A stretch of 12,908 bases of DNA from Mariannaea sp. PMI_226. Its lineage: Eukaryota > Ascomycota > Sordariomycetes > Hypocreales > Nectriaceae. Location of the stretch: positions 4,492,501-4,505,408 of the forward strand of contig JANFOG010000002.1 of NCBI GenBank assembly GCA_024336345.1, in the 5' to 3' direction. Made by a program: the position numbers and the translations under genes. Shown piece after piece: positions 1 to 9,891 of the stretch. Within the stretch, counting starts at the first letter, position 1, and every line of letters begins with the position of its first letter. The notes below the pieces were generated by a model. It had not been told where the DNA came from and did no database searches. It saw nothing but the letters and a program-made list of their open reading frames with translations.

Positions 1-1535
1 ATAATACTTAAGATCTAATATTTAGATTTTATTTATATTAAGCCAATTCTCTATTTATTTTTTAATATTTTTAATATTATAAATAAGTAGTAATTTAATA
101 ATTTAAAATATATTTTTAATATGTAAAATAATTTAAATTTATATTATTATGGTTTTTTTATTAATATTCTGGTTTTTTTTACTTATTAATTAATCTAATA
201 GAGGGTTAGGCGTATTTTTAAGCTTATTTTTAAATATTATTTTACTTTTATTATTATCTTTATCTAGCTCTTCTTTAATTAATTATAGGGGGGGTTTGGC
301 CTATTTTTCTATATTTTCTATTAATAATTTTATATAATCTTTAATAAGATTTAGGCCTATTTGGTTTAGATATTTAAATTATATTTAAATAATTAAGAGA
401 TTTTTAATTTTTAATTTAATTAGAATAAATTTATTAATATTTTTAAATTAATAAAGAATTTTCCTTTATAATATTCCTATATAAAAATAGTTAATTTTAA
501 ATATTTATATATTTATAAGAACTTTATAATATAGCTTATTTTATTTATTTTAATAAAATCAAGATATTATATATTTAATATAATCTAGAATATAAATAAT
601 TTATATATTAGCAAAATATATATTTTTTAAATTAATTTTTAATAATTTTAATATATAATTATTTTTTCTAAAATTAATTTATATTCTCCTTAATAAGAAA
701 GATTTTTCATTTTTTATAAATTATTATTTATTAGCTATTTAATTATATACTTAATAAGCCTATTATATTTATCTTTATTTATATATAAGTCTTTAATAAT
801 ATAGATAATTATATTTTATATAAATTATTAGAGATAAACTTAAGATAATTTTTAAATCTATTTTATAAAGAAATTATAATTATTATTTTATTAAAGGCAA
901 ATTTATATTTCTAATTTATTTCCTTTTCTATAGATAGTCTAATTAATAATAACTAGATTATTATTATTATACTTTAAATTATTAAAAAGATTTTTTATAT
1001 TTATTTAAATTATAAATATAATTTAATTTAATAATTAATTTATAAATAATTAATTTATAAATAGTTTTATAATTAATAAATTTCTATATTATATTTTATA
1101 TTAATTCCTTTATAATATAATAATAGAAAAATAAATATTAAATTAAAAATAAATAATAAAGAAAAATAATTATTATAAAATAAAAATAAAATATAAAATA
1201 TATTATATAATTAAGTAAAATAATATTTATAAAGTTATATATAATATAATTTTAAATAAAAAATAAAAGAAAAAATTAAAAAAAGAAATATAATATTAAA
1301 AAAATAAAATAAATATATTATTAAATATATAAAATATTTATAAATAAAATAAATACTATTATAATAAAGGTTTGTATATAGAAAGTATTTTAAAATATAT
1401 ATATTAAGATATATAAAGAAAAAAAAAGAAAAAGAAAAAATAAATAAAAGAAAGAAATATTATTTTATAATACCTAATATTTATTATTATAAAATAAATA
1501 TATAGGCTTATTTATTATAAAATAATTATATATAA
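1..1535. other. AT-rich region without a recognisable gene (left flank of the gypsy relic)
   Basis: No reading frame or RNA gene can be supported here. On the minus strand this lies downstream of the gypsy pol remnant, so a 3' untranslated region and 3' LTR would be expected, but no copy of such an LTR was recognised elsewhere in the window. Positions 200-365 are slightly richer in G/C and contain a run of seven G (288-294). They also hold three related motifs, GGCGTATTT near 207 and GGCCTATTT at 298 and 354. Between about 1120 and 1460 the plus strand becomes strongly A-rich, with G over C, unlike the T-rich sequence on both sides. Confidence 0.6.
1120..1460 (+). other. A-rich/purine-rich segment with reversed strand skew
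   Basis: The plus strand is dominated by A with occasional G and almost no C; line 1141-1200 has one G and no C. The run 1408-1456 is nearly all A and G. Sequence on both sides is T-rich with C over G. The segment may come from a different element or orientation than the gypsy relic beside it, or be simple A-rich noncoding DNA. No protein motif was recognised. Confidence 0.5.
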
Positions 1536-1682
1536 TTATTTACCTTTTTTATTTTTTAATTTTAGATTTATAATTTTATTAATTTTAAAAATTATAAAAT
1601 ATTTATTATTAAATAATATCTTTTTTTTTATAAAAGGATTTAATTTTTTAAATTTTAATATTAAATTTAATAAAATAAATAT

Positions 1683-1808
1683 TAATTTCTTTCTTTTAAT
1701 TTAAATATTATCTTCTGCTTTATAGCCTTTCTACCCTATTATATATTTAATTTATAAATATCTTTTTCTTTTTAATTTTTAATATTTAATTATTTTTTTA
1801 ATTTTATA
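1683..1808 (-). pseudogene. Chromodomain at the C terminus of the gypsy integrase
   Basis: Chromodomains on chromovirus integrases bind methylated histone H3 and steer insertion into heterochromatin (family knowledge). The minus-strand codons at 1745-1701 read YIIG*KGYKAEDNI*, which becomes YLVRWKGYKAEDNTW when the stops are taken as Trp and the Ile residues as mutated Leu, Val or Thr. This is the YLVKWKGY...TWEP hallmark of the domain. The upstream codons 1808-1746 (LYKIKKIIKY, then KRKRYL) fit the preceding EVEKILD and charged linker. The frame is continuous with the integrase C-terminal domain. The domain is inactive as it stands because of four in-frame stops. Confidence 0.88.
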
Positions 1809-1889
1809 TAAATTTTTATTAATCTTTATCTAAATAAATCTTAATAACTTAAGGATTTATTTAAATAAATCTACTTTTAATATTATAAA

Positions 1890-2048
1890 TAATTAAATAA
1901 TTAATATTATATTATATATTTATTAATCTATAAATAATTTTAATTTATATATTAATAATATAATTTATTTAATAATTTTAAATAATTTTATTTTTTATTA
2001 AGATTATTTTTAAGGTAGTTTTCCTAATAGATTATAATCTTTATATAA
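1890..2048 (-). pseudogene. Gypsy integrase C-terminal domain (GYxxPG / GPF / IHxV motifs)
   Basis: Codons 2048-2022 read LYKDYNLLG, matching the LHKGYxxPG motif typical of fungal gypsy integrases. Codons 1982-1890 read FKIIK*IILLIYKLKLF, then a segment matching RIHNVISIIQL, as in the family's GPFKI...LAYRLELPxxWRIHPVxSVxQLEP. The order and spacing to the chromodomain are as in intact elements. The in-frame stops fall at positions that are Gln, Arg or Trp in relatives. Identification rests on the motif series rather than on any single motif. Confidence 0.88.
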
Positions 2049-2237
2049 ATAAAAATAAATTTAATTATTTAATTTAAAAATATATTATTTATATTTTTTA
2101 TTATATTATTTTTTTATTTTTATAATTATAAAATTTAATATATATTCTATCTTTATAATATATAATCTTTATATTATATTTAAGATATTTTAATTTAATT
2201 TTTAATTTTTAATAAATATATTTAAAATGCTCTTTAG

Positions 2238-2518
2238 CTTGAAGTTTATTTAAAATTTATTTAATAATTTTTTAATTAATATATTTAAGATATTATTTAA
2301 ATAAAATTAAAAAGTTTATAAAATTATATTTTATAATATATTTAATATTAATATGTAATATTAAATTATAATTTTTATAATCTAATTCTTTTTTTTATTA
2401 ATATTATCTATTTAAAGATAATATATAATATTTATATTAAACTTTATTTTAAAAAAATAAAAATATTTTTTTATATTTTTAATATAAATTTTAAATTTTT
2501 ATTATTAATAATCTTTAT
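2238..2518 (-). pseudogene. Gypsy integrase catalytic core remnant (DDE family)
   Basis: Codons 2435-2406 read INIIYYL*ID, which reverts codon by codon to the STAYHPQTD motif, with each change a C-to-T or G-to-A transition. They are followed at 2405-2382 by the remnant of NxSERTN, which contains the third catalytic acid (here Lys). Codons 2518-2486 read IKIINNKNLKF, matching the IISDRDxKF motif around the second catalytic Asp (here Asn), but in a frame shifted by one indel. Codons 2300-2238 match LNNSxN, SPNE and YGFK, found just after the core in fungal elements. All catalytic acids seen are lost, so the enzyme is dead. Confidence 0.88.
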
Positions 2519-3279
2519 AAATATTCTTTAATTATAAAAAAAAATATTTTTTAATAATAATTTTATTTATTTTTTTATATTATATTTAATATAATCTAAA
2601 ATTAATATTATCTTTTTAATTTATTTATAATTTATTATTAATAAATAATTAAAAGTTATTTATTTATTTTTAAATCTTTAGAATAATTTTTTTATTAATA
2701 TTATTAATATTATAATAATAAAATTTATAATAATTATATAATAAGATATTAATAATAATAAAATTAATTAAAATTTTTTAAACTTTAATTATCTATTTAT
2801 TAAATTCTTAAGATAAATTAAATAAAATCTTACCCAATTTTAATATTTCTAATTATATAATAAAATAATATTTTTCTTAATTATTCTATTATTTATTATA
2901 ATTTTATATAAAAGCTTTTATTATATATTATATATATTAAATTTAGAATTTAATTTTTAAATATATATATTCTCTTTATATTATCTTTTTTAAATTAATA
3001 TAAGATTTTATTTTTAAAATTATATAATATTTTAATTTTTAAACTTTTAATTTCCTAAAGTTATTTAATTATTTTTATTATTTTTATATTAATTTTATAT
3101 TTATTAATAATTTTATATTTTTATTTATTATTTAAATAAATTATATATTTAATAATTATAATATTAATAATTTAGATTTTTTTTAATTTATTTTTTCTTT
3201 TATTTTATAATAAATTATTATTTATTTATAATAATTTTAATAATATATTTAGAATTAAATTTATTCTTTTTAAAATATA

Positions 3280-3423
3280 TATAATATTTTTTATTATTAT
3301 ATAATTTATTAATATTATAATAGATTATTATAATAATTATAATAAATATTATAATATAATTTATAATATTTTTTATTATATAATTTATTAATATTATAAT
3401 AGGCTATTATAATAATTATAATA
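3280..3423. repeat. Direct repeat of about 62-65 bp, two copies
   Basis: Positions 3280-3344 and 3362-3423 are almost identical. They differ by a 3-bp TTA indel in a TTATTATTA run and by A/G and T/C changes near 3323-3325 and 3402-3404 (AGATT against AGGCT). These substitutions are transitions, as expected of C-to-T mutation hitting one copy harder. A 17-bp spacer separates the copies. The repeat lies inside the gypsy pol interval and is probably a local duplication. Confidence 0.75.
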
Positions 3424-4099
3424 GGATTTTAATATATTAATAAATTTATATTAAATATATTATTTTTAATTTTATAATTTTTAATTCTCTTTTAATAATA
3501 AAAAATAATTAATTTAAAAATAAAATAAATTAAATTTTATTAATTAAGATTTTTATTTTATTTTATTAATTATTTTCTAAATAAAAAATAAATAATCCTA
3601 TTTTTATTTATTTATATTTAATTTATAAAATAAAAATCTCTTTAATTTATAATAATAAAAAACTATTTTTATTTTTAAATATTTTTTATAAAATATTAAA
3701 TAATTTCTTTTTTATATTTATTAATATAAAAATAGCCTTTATTATTTAATATATTTAAACTTTTTATTAATTTTCTTTATTTTAATATTAATATTTTTTA
3801 ATTTTTTTAATAATATAATTTTCCTTTATTTTAATAATTTAATTTTTATTTAAAAAAAATATAAATTATTATTAAAATAATATTATATTAATATATATTT
3901 TAAAAGTTATTAATAATACTAATATTTTTAATTTTATAAATATTTTAATTTAATTTAAAAATATATTTAATCTTAATATATTTATTTAAAATCTTAATAA
4001 TTTTATTAAAAAATATTTTATAAATAATTTCTATAAAAATAAAATAAACTTAAGATTTTTAAAAAATTAGAATATTTCAATAAAATATATATAATATAT

Positions 4100-4290
4100 T
4101 TTAAATATATTATTAAATATTATTATATTATTAATATATATTTTTATTAATTTTTTAAATAATTATAATTATTAATTTATAAAATATTATATAAAAACGG
4201 GCTATTTATAAAATCTCTAAATATTATATATAATATTTTTATTCTTTTTAGACTAATTATTATTATTTAATTTTAATATTTTCTTTTAAT
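4100..4290 (-). pseudogene. Gypsy reverse transcriptase, fingers/palm fragment
   Basis: Minus-strand codons 4238-4173 read KYYI*YLEIL*IARFYIIFYKL. This fits the RT stretch YPLPxIDEILDxIxGARFFTxLDL, where the last Asp is the first catalytic residue. About 20 codons upstream a LLKENIKIK segment resembles KKxGKxR, and downstream a KINKN segment resembles RIxEGDE. The fragment sits about 1.8 kb upstream of the integrase core on the same strand, the normal order for Ty3/gypsy. The YxDD box expected near 3950-4000 was not found, so the rest of the domain is too damaged for reading by eye. Confidence 0.68.
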
Positions 4291-4329
4291 AAAAAATTAA
4301 AAAAAAAGCCAATATATTAATTATTATAA

Positions 4330-7255
4330 AGAATTTCTTCTTTTTTATTTATATAATAATTTCTTTTTAAAATAAAATTAAATTATTATTTAAAATTATT
4401 ATTTTATTTAATAATTATAAATCTATATTAACTCTTTCTTTCTTCTTATTATTTATTTATTATTATATTATAAAGATTAAATATTTAAATAATATAAATT
4501 TTTTTATTTAATTTATTTTCCCTTATATATATAAATTATTATATTTTTTATTTAAAAACTTATAATTATCTATTTTTAATAAATATAATTTTACTATTAA
4601 TTTCTAATTTTGCTAATTATTAATTCAATTTATATATATTTTATTTTCTTCTTTTATAAAAATAATTCCCTTATCTCTCTAAATATTAAATAATTAAATA
4701 ATTTTAATAAATATTTTAATTTAGATTTTATTTTTAATATATATATTTACTTTATTATTTATTTTAACTTTTAATATTTTTAGTAATTTTATAATATTTA
4801 ATTTTATATTATATTTTCTATTTTCTTTTATAATTAATTTATTAAATATTTTATTAACTTATTTATTATTAATTTATAAGGCTATTTTAATATTTTCTAA
4901 TATTTTAAATTTTTTATTATTATTAATATTATTAAAAATAATAAATATTATTATTATTTTATTTTATATAATATAATTTATATTTTTTATATTATAATTT
5001 ATAATATATTTTAGTTTTTAAATATATTTAAATTTTTATAATATACATAATTTATTTATTATTATAATAAAGCTTTTATATTCTATAATATTTAATATAT
5101 TTAGATTTACTAAATAATTTAGAATATTATCTATATTTAAAGAGAATTAATATATATAAATATTTCAATTTATATCTCTATATAATAAGGCTTTATATTT
5201 TATAAATATTAAATTTATTATTTCTAAACAGATAATTATAATTTATATTATTATTATTTTTCTTTTAATTAATATTTTTCTTATTATAAACATTATTAAT
5301 ATCTCCATTTTATAATATTTAGTAATTTTTAATATAGATTATAATATAAAGATATCTCCTTTATATATATTAAAAAATAATGTTTTAATTAATATATTTA
5401 GAGATATAATATTAATAATTTATATTTTAATTAAAAAATATCTTTATATTATAATTTAATAAATTTTTCTTTTAATATAAAATTAAATTTTATTTTATTA
5501 TTAATCTTTATTTTTTTATTTAAATTATTAAACTTAATTAGGTTATTATCTATTTAATATTTAATATATAATCTATTTATTTTAAATTAATATCTTTTAA
5601 TAAATATTATTAAATAATCTATATTAATAATAATTTCTTAAAAAATAGATTTTATTCTAAAGTTAATAATTATTTTTATATATAAATATTATTTTAAATA
5701 ATTATTTTTTATTTTATATTTATAAATTTTAATTATTTAATTTTTTTCAAAATATTAAATATATATTTTATATTTATATTAATTTATTTCTATCTTCTTT
5801 ATTTTCTAAAAAATTATTAATAATTAATTTAATATTATAATAAAATATATTTATATTATTTTTATATAAATATTAAACTTAATTATATATATTTATTATT
5901 ATATATTATATTATTGTTTTTTAATTTTTAAATTATTAAGTAGATAAAATTATTATTTTTATAAACTATTTTTAGGGAATTTTCCTTTTTATTTTTATAT
6001 TTTTTAATAATTTAATATTTATTTATTTATAATTCCCTTTTAAATTCTTATAATCCTTCTCCTTTCTATATTAAAATTAATTCTTTATTTATAAAATATA
6101 TATTTTATTAAGGTGCTTATAATTTATATTTATTTTTTTATAAAAAATAATTTTAATTATAAAATTAATCTTAAAATTTCTATTTTTATAATCTATCTTT
6201 ATATTAATTTTTATTACTTTTATATTAATCTTTATTATTATAATAATATTAATTATCATTTTGGAAATTATATAAATACTAATTATTATTTTTAAATTAA
6301 TAATTAAATTATATTTATTTATTTAATTTCTAATTATCTTAATAATAAAATAGGTTTTATATATATTATTATAATATAATTTTTAGTTATTATTCTAAAG
6401 GCCTATTTAATTTTCATATTAATATTCTAATTTATTATTTTATTATTATTTATAGCTTTATAAATATTATATATATTCTTTATTTATATTATTATTTATT
6501 TTATTATTATATTTAAAAAGCCTTTATAACTCTCTATTTAGAAGTTAATTATTTATAAAAATATAAATATTTTATAAAATATTAATATTAAATAAAGTAT
6601 TTTTTATTATTATATTTTTAATTTTTTGTTTTTACTTAATATAATCTAAATATTCTTTAATAATTATATTATCTTTTAGCTTAATTATTACCTTTTGAAT
6701 AAAATTAATAATTTTATTATATATAATATTTAATAATTATATTTAAAATATAAAAATAATAGCCTTAATAATTTTAATTAAATAAATTATCTATTTCTTA
6801 ATATCTTAATTTATAATAATATCCTTTTTAATATATTATATTATTTTAAGTTTTTTTATTATTTTAATTAAATTAATCTAGAATTTTATTTATAATATAT
6901 ATATTTAATTTTTAATATTTTTTTTAATTATATTTTTCTCTTTTTAAAATAGAATATTTATTCACTAAATTTATATCTTTTTTTTTTAATTATTATATTA
7001 AATTAAATTAGATTTACTCTTCCCTTTTTATATTAATAATATTATTATAAATTCATTTTATAAATAAATTAATATTTTATTAATAAATATCTTTACCTAT
7101 TTAGTTAAAATCGCCTTTTTTATAAAAAATATCCCAATCTAAATAAAAAAAACCCAATTATACTATCTTTTATATATCTCTTTATTAATAACCTACTCCC
7201 ATTCTAATTACTTTACTTTATCATAATAAATCTCTACCAAATTATTAGAATTATA
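4330..7255 (-). other. AT-rich interval, probably the gag/protease part and 5' region of the gypsy relic
   Basis: The residual skew (C over G on the plus strand) is the same as in the pol relic, so I infer the same element continues. No gag zinc knuckle, protease motif or LTR end could be read. The stretch 7100-7250 becomes pyrimidine-rich with several CCC runs. On the minus strand, TTGGTAGAGA at 7239-7230 resembles a tRNA primer-binding site beside an LTR, but this is weak. Positions 5338-5355 and 5438-5455 form an 18-bp perfect inverted repeat that may be chance in such AT-rich DNA. A 60-codon open frame at 6113-6295 is not considered a gene. Confidence 0.4.
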
Positions 7256-7445
7256 CATTAGATAGTAATAAGGCAGAGGCTGCTGGGGGTGGTTGTTATA
7301 TAGGTGGGACTTTTTATTATGCTAATTTAGTAGACTTCTTATCATGCTTATTGTGGTTTGCCATCAGTCTGCACTTGCTCTTATGCTAGCATATTTGCCT
7401 CCATTATAGCCAATAATAGAATTATAGGATAAGGCGGGTTAGGCA
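7256..7445. other. GC-richer island with CpA and TpG retained
   Basis: By hand count 7261-7440 has 70 G/C in 180 bases (39%), with about 8 CpA and 14 TpG. The neighbouring kilobases have close to none of either and only a few per cent to 15% G/C. No convincing open frame or RNA fold was recognised. A TATA-like TATATA lies at 7297-7302. The 10-bp sequence TAGAATTATA occurs on both sides (7246-7255 and 7417-7426), which could be a target-site duplication or chance. Possible origins are an LTR, a short late insertion, or single-copy DNA never exposed to RIP. Confidence 0.75.
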
Positions 7446-7756
7446 ATTCTAAAGATAGCATTTATATTCTATTATTATAATTTAGTAAATCTAAATATAT
7501 TTATATTTATCTCTTTATAATTTAAATCTTTATATATTTATATATTATTTTTCTTATTTAATTTAATATTTAAAAAGGAAATTAGATTATTAATTAAGTA
7601 AATTAATATAATTATTATTAAAGTCTTTATATTATTTATTAAGTAGATAGTTGGGTAGATGTTTAAAAGGAAGGTATATATAATCTAATTCTTATTAATA
7701 TTGCTTATTAAAATAATTATTAAAAATCTTATTATTATTAAAAACCTTATTATTAT
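7446..7756. other. AT-rich spacer with a short tandem repeat
   Basis: No gene was recognised. Its right end holds two 18-bp units, TAAAAAYCTTATTATTAT, at 7721-7738 and 7739-7756, which differ only by T against C at the seventh base. On the plus strand this would encode a duplicated six-residue block if it belonged to the coding remnant that follows. Confidence 0.55.
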
Positions 7757-8485
7757 TAAGAAGAAGATACCACTTTTATTAATATAATTTACTGAAAAAA
7801 TTCTTAGAAATCTTATTATAGACTTTTATATAAAAATGCTTATTATAAATTACTATTTAAGTTAAATAGCTTAATATTTATAAATTAGGCCTAATTTAAT
7901 AAAATTGGAATTAATAAGGCAATTATAAATCTATTTATTTATAATATAAATAGATATTTAAATATTATTAAGGTTTTTATAAATATTTTTAATAATAATA
8001 AAATAATATATTATAATTCTTTTTATTAATATATTAATAATATAATTATATAATGGTTATTAAGTTAATTTAAATTAATTTATTCTTTATATTTTATTAT
8101 TAATAAGATCTTAGTAAAGTCTAATAGCTTAAAGAAGTTTATAATCTTTAAATAATTAGAGGGATAATTCTAAATATATATAATAGGATTATTTATTAAA
8201 ATTTGCAATTCCTTCTCTATAAAAAGGGGAATATTAGGTTAATTAATCTATTTATAAAAATCTAGAAAATAAAGTCTAAATAAAAGGGATTATAGAAATA
8301 GGTAAGGGATTTAATTGGAAAGTTAATTAGGAAATGGGATTAATAAAATAGTTAATAAATAATAAATAATATAATAGATAATAATAATATATAATTTAAT
8401 ATATATAATTCCTATTAATTTAATAAACTTCTTAAAGGTTAAAAAAAGAAAAGCTTATTTCTCTATTTCTCTAATAACTAATTGA
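7757..8485 (+). repeat. Direct repeat copy A: degraded plus-strand coding remnant of unknown identity
   Basis: This copy aligns with 8644-9425. Anchor pairs are CTTTTATATAAAAA (7823 and 8748), CTATTTATTTATAATATAAAT (7931 and 8869), CCTTCTCTATA (8211 and 9142) and AAAAGCTT (8450 and 9388), giving offsets of 925 to 938. In the frame starting at 7928 both copies translate similarly: LFIYNIN, KVF/KAF, NIFNNNK, SFY*YINN and KSNSLKK. Stops are at matching TAA codons. The conserved amino-acid pattern suggests a former protein, perhaps a gag or ORF1 of a retroelement, but no known domain was recognised. Copy A keeps more G than copy B at several places (for example AGAGGGATAA). Confidence 0.8.
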
Positions 8486-8555
8486 AAAAAAATATGCCCC
8501 TTTACTATCTTATTTAATATTTATTAAATAAGCACTTTATTTATTAATTTAATTT
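8486..8555. other. Spacer between repeat copy A and the GC-rich patch
   Basis: Short AT-rich spacer with no recognised content. It contains the imperfect palindrome TATTTAATATTTATTAAATA near 8512-8531. Confidence 0.4.
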
Positions 8556-8642
8556 TCCATTCGACCTTCTATTTAACCTTCCGTTCATTTTACGCCTCAT
8601 CTTACGCCTTATCTCACACCACAGCATATCCAGCAGCATCTA
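8556..8642. other. Unmutated GC-rich patch between the two repeat copies
   Basis: Line 8581-8640 has 30 G/C in 60 bases and 10 CpA, ending in a CACACCACAGCAT-type segment, with CpG at 8562, 8582, 8593 and 8605. The flanking repeat copies have almost no CpA. The plus strand is pyrimidine-rich with TTACGCC repeated (TTTTACGCCTCAT, then CTTACGCCTTAT). The patch ends exactly where homology to copy A starts in copy B, so it may be the 5' end of the element that carries copy B, or unique DNA trapped between two insertions. No gene is apparent. Confidence 0.75.
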
Positions 8643-8643
8643 A

Positions 8644-9425
8644 TAGAAATACCTATTAATATAATTTATTATAAAGAAAGTATATTAAATAAAATAAAAA
8701 ATATATTAAATTATTATAATCTTTTTATAGATTTTTGATATAATAAACTTTTATATAAAAATACTTATTATAAATTATTATTTAGATTAAAAGATTTAAT
8801 TATTCTTATAAATTGGGTCAAACTTAATAAAATTAAAATTAAAAAGATAATAATAAACCTATTTATTTATAATATAAATAAGCATTAGGATATTATTAAG
8901 GCTTTTAATATAAATATTTTTAATAATAATAAAAGAGTATATTATAAGTCTTTTTATTAATATATTAATAATCAGATTATATAATAATTATTAAAATAAA
9001 TTAAGCTAATTTGTTCTTTATTTATTATTATTAAAAGGATTTTATTAAAATCTAATAGTTTAAAAAAATTAATAATTTTTAAATAATTAATAAAATAATT
9101 TTTAATATAAACTATAAGATTATTAATTAAAATTTATAATTCCTTCTCTATAGGAGGGGGAGTATTAGGCTATTTGCAATTTTTATATAATTAATTTATA
9201 AAAAAATAAAATATAAAGTCTAATTAAATAAAATTATAAAAACAAATAGAATATTCAATTAAAATATTATTTAAGATTAATATAATAGATAGTAGGATAA
9301 TTAATAATGTAATTAATAATTATAGTATATTAATTAATAAATATAATTATTATTAATTTAGTAAATAACTTTTAAAATAAAAAGGTAAAAGCTTGGTTTT
9401 TCTATTATCTATTAGCTATATATAG
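8644..9425 (+). repeat. Direct repeat copy B: second copy of the unidentified coding remnant
   Basis: This is homologous to 7757-8485 over its whole length, with small indels including about 30 extra bases near 8670-8720. It is more depleted of G than copy A at many sites (AATTAATAAAA against AATTAGAGGGA) but retains others (AGGAGGGGGAG at 9151). The mixed differences are mainly transitions, consistent with independent RIP of two copies. The conserved frame reads LFIYNIN, DIIKAF, NIFNNNK, SFY*YINNQ and KSNSLKK. Sequence downstream (9426-9883) continues with the same strand character and may be the rest of the same protein remnant. Confidence 0.8.
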
Positions 9426-9883
9426 GGATAAATTCCTCTACTTAATTAGCAATTATCTTATTATAAAACTATCTAATAAGCATTATATAATATAATATAA
9501 TTTATTAAGTAATATCTAATAGAAATGCTTTATTGTTAAGGCTAATATTATATTATTATTAAATTTAAATATATAAGTCAGTTAGAAAATAATAAATATA
9601 AAGGCTATCTTTAAAGGATTAATAATATAATTATAATAAACCTAAGGTAAGATTATTATAAAAAAATATATTAATAGGGTAATAGATTAGCTTATAAAAT
9701 ATGGTTATTAAATTATAGTTTTTATAATTTTATAATAATAATATAGTAAATTGAATTAAAATTTAGAATAAATAAAAAAGACAGTAATAATAATAAAGTA
9801 ATTTAAATAAATATAAAGATAATATTAATATATTAAAACATTAATAAACTAAAGTTCTTCATTTAAAATTAATATATATTAAG
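9426..9883 (+). other. Degraded plus-strand coding remnant, unidentified
   Basis: The plus strand keeps codon-like GG, AAG and GCT remnants and G over C, like the LINE relic to the right. Translated in any frame it has many TAA and TAG stops, and no motif could be recognised. It may be the 5' part (ORF1 or endonuclease) of the LINE, interrupted by the hAT-like element at 9892, since the sequence appears to resume after 10446. That link is inference only. Confidence 0.35.
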
Positions 9884-9891
9884 ACTAATAT
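9884..9891. repeat. Left 8-bp target-site duplication (ACTAATAT)
   Basis: ACTAATAT directly precedes the left end CAGGATTGTGA and recurs exactly at 10438-10445 directly after the right end. Eight base pairs is the duplication length of hAT-superfamily transposons. Confidence 0.9.

Larger units (their letters stand above)
1536..4330 (-). pseudogene. RIP-degraded Ty3/gypsy chromovirus pol (reverse transcriptase, integrase, chromodomain)
   Basis: This is the remnant of the polyprotein that copied the element's RNA into DNA and integrated it. On the minus strand, going from high to low coordinates, I read part of a reverse transcriptase (4173-4238), integrase core motifs (2518-2382), the LNN/SPNE/YGFK segment (2300-2238), the integrase C-terminal domain (2048-1890) and a chromodomain (1808-1683). 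From 2459 to 1536 one frame holds the whole series. Between 2339 and 1701 it contains about two dozen stops, all TAA or TAG and none TGA, as expected when CAA, CAG and TGG are mutated. After the chromodomain about 65 codons are free of stops up to a TAA at 1536-1538, the probable original end. A frameshift lies in the A/T homopolymer near 2460-2470. The RNase H and the Asp-Asp box of the RT could not be read, and the right boundary is uncertain. Confidence 0.88.

Noticed and set aside
200..365. Possible 3' LTR of the gypsy relic matching the 7256-7445 island (shared GTTAGGC)
   Set aside because: Only about nine bases match and similarity does not extend, even when C-to-T changes are allowed.
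2100..2170. Apparent IIYYKDRIYI match to the N-terminal part of a gypsy integrase
   Set aside because: It is in a different frame from the flanking motifs and sits between the integrase core and C-terminal domain, the wrong place. The main frame there gives a better fit to the segment before the LHKGY motif.
5338..5455. 18-bp perfect inverted repeat with an 82-bp loop
   Set aside because: With nearly two-letter sequence, inverted repeats of this length are expected by chance in a 13-kb window. No element ends or target duplications accompany it.
6113..6295. 60-codon open reading frame on the plus strand
   Set aside because: Its translation is almost only Ile, Asn, Tyr, Phe and Leu, there is no ATG (the frame begins at TTG/CTT-like codons), and it lies opposite the gypsy relic strand. 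An open frame of this size is expected by chance in such DNA.
6661..6710. Minus-strand segment resembling a CCHC zinc knuckle (YSKGNN*AKR*Y)
   Set aside because: The spacing is one residue too long and the His position reads Asn, which a C-to-T or G-to-A change cannot give from His. Not reliable.
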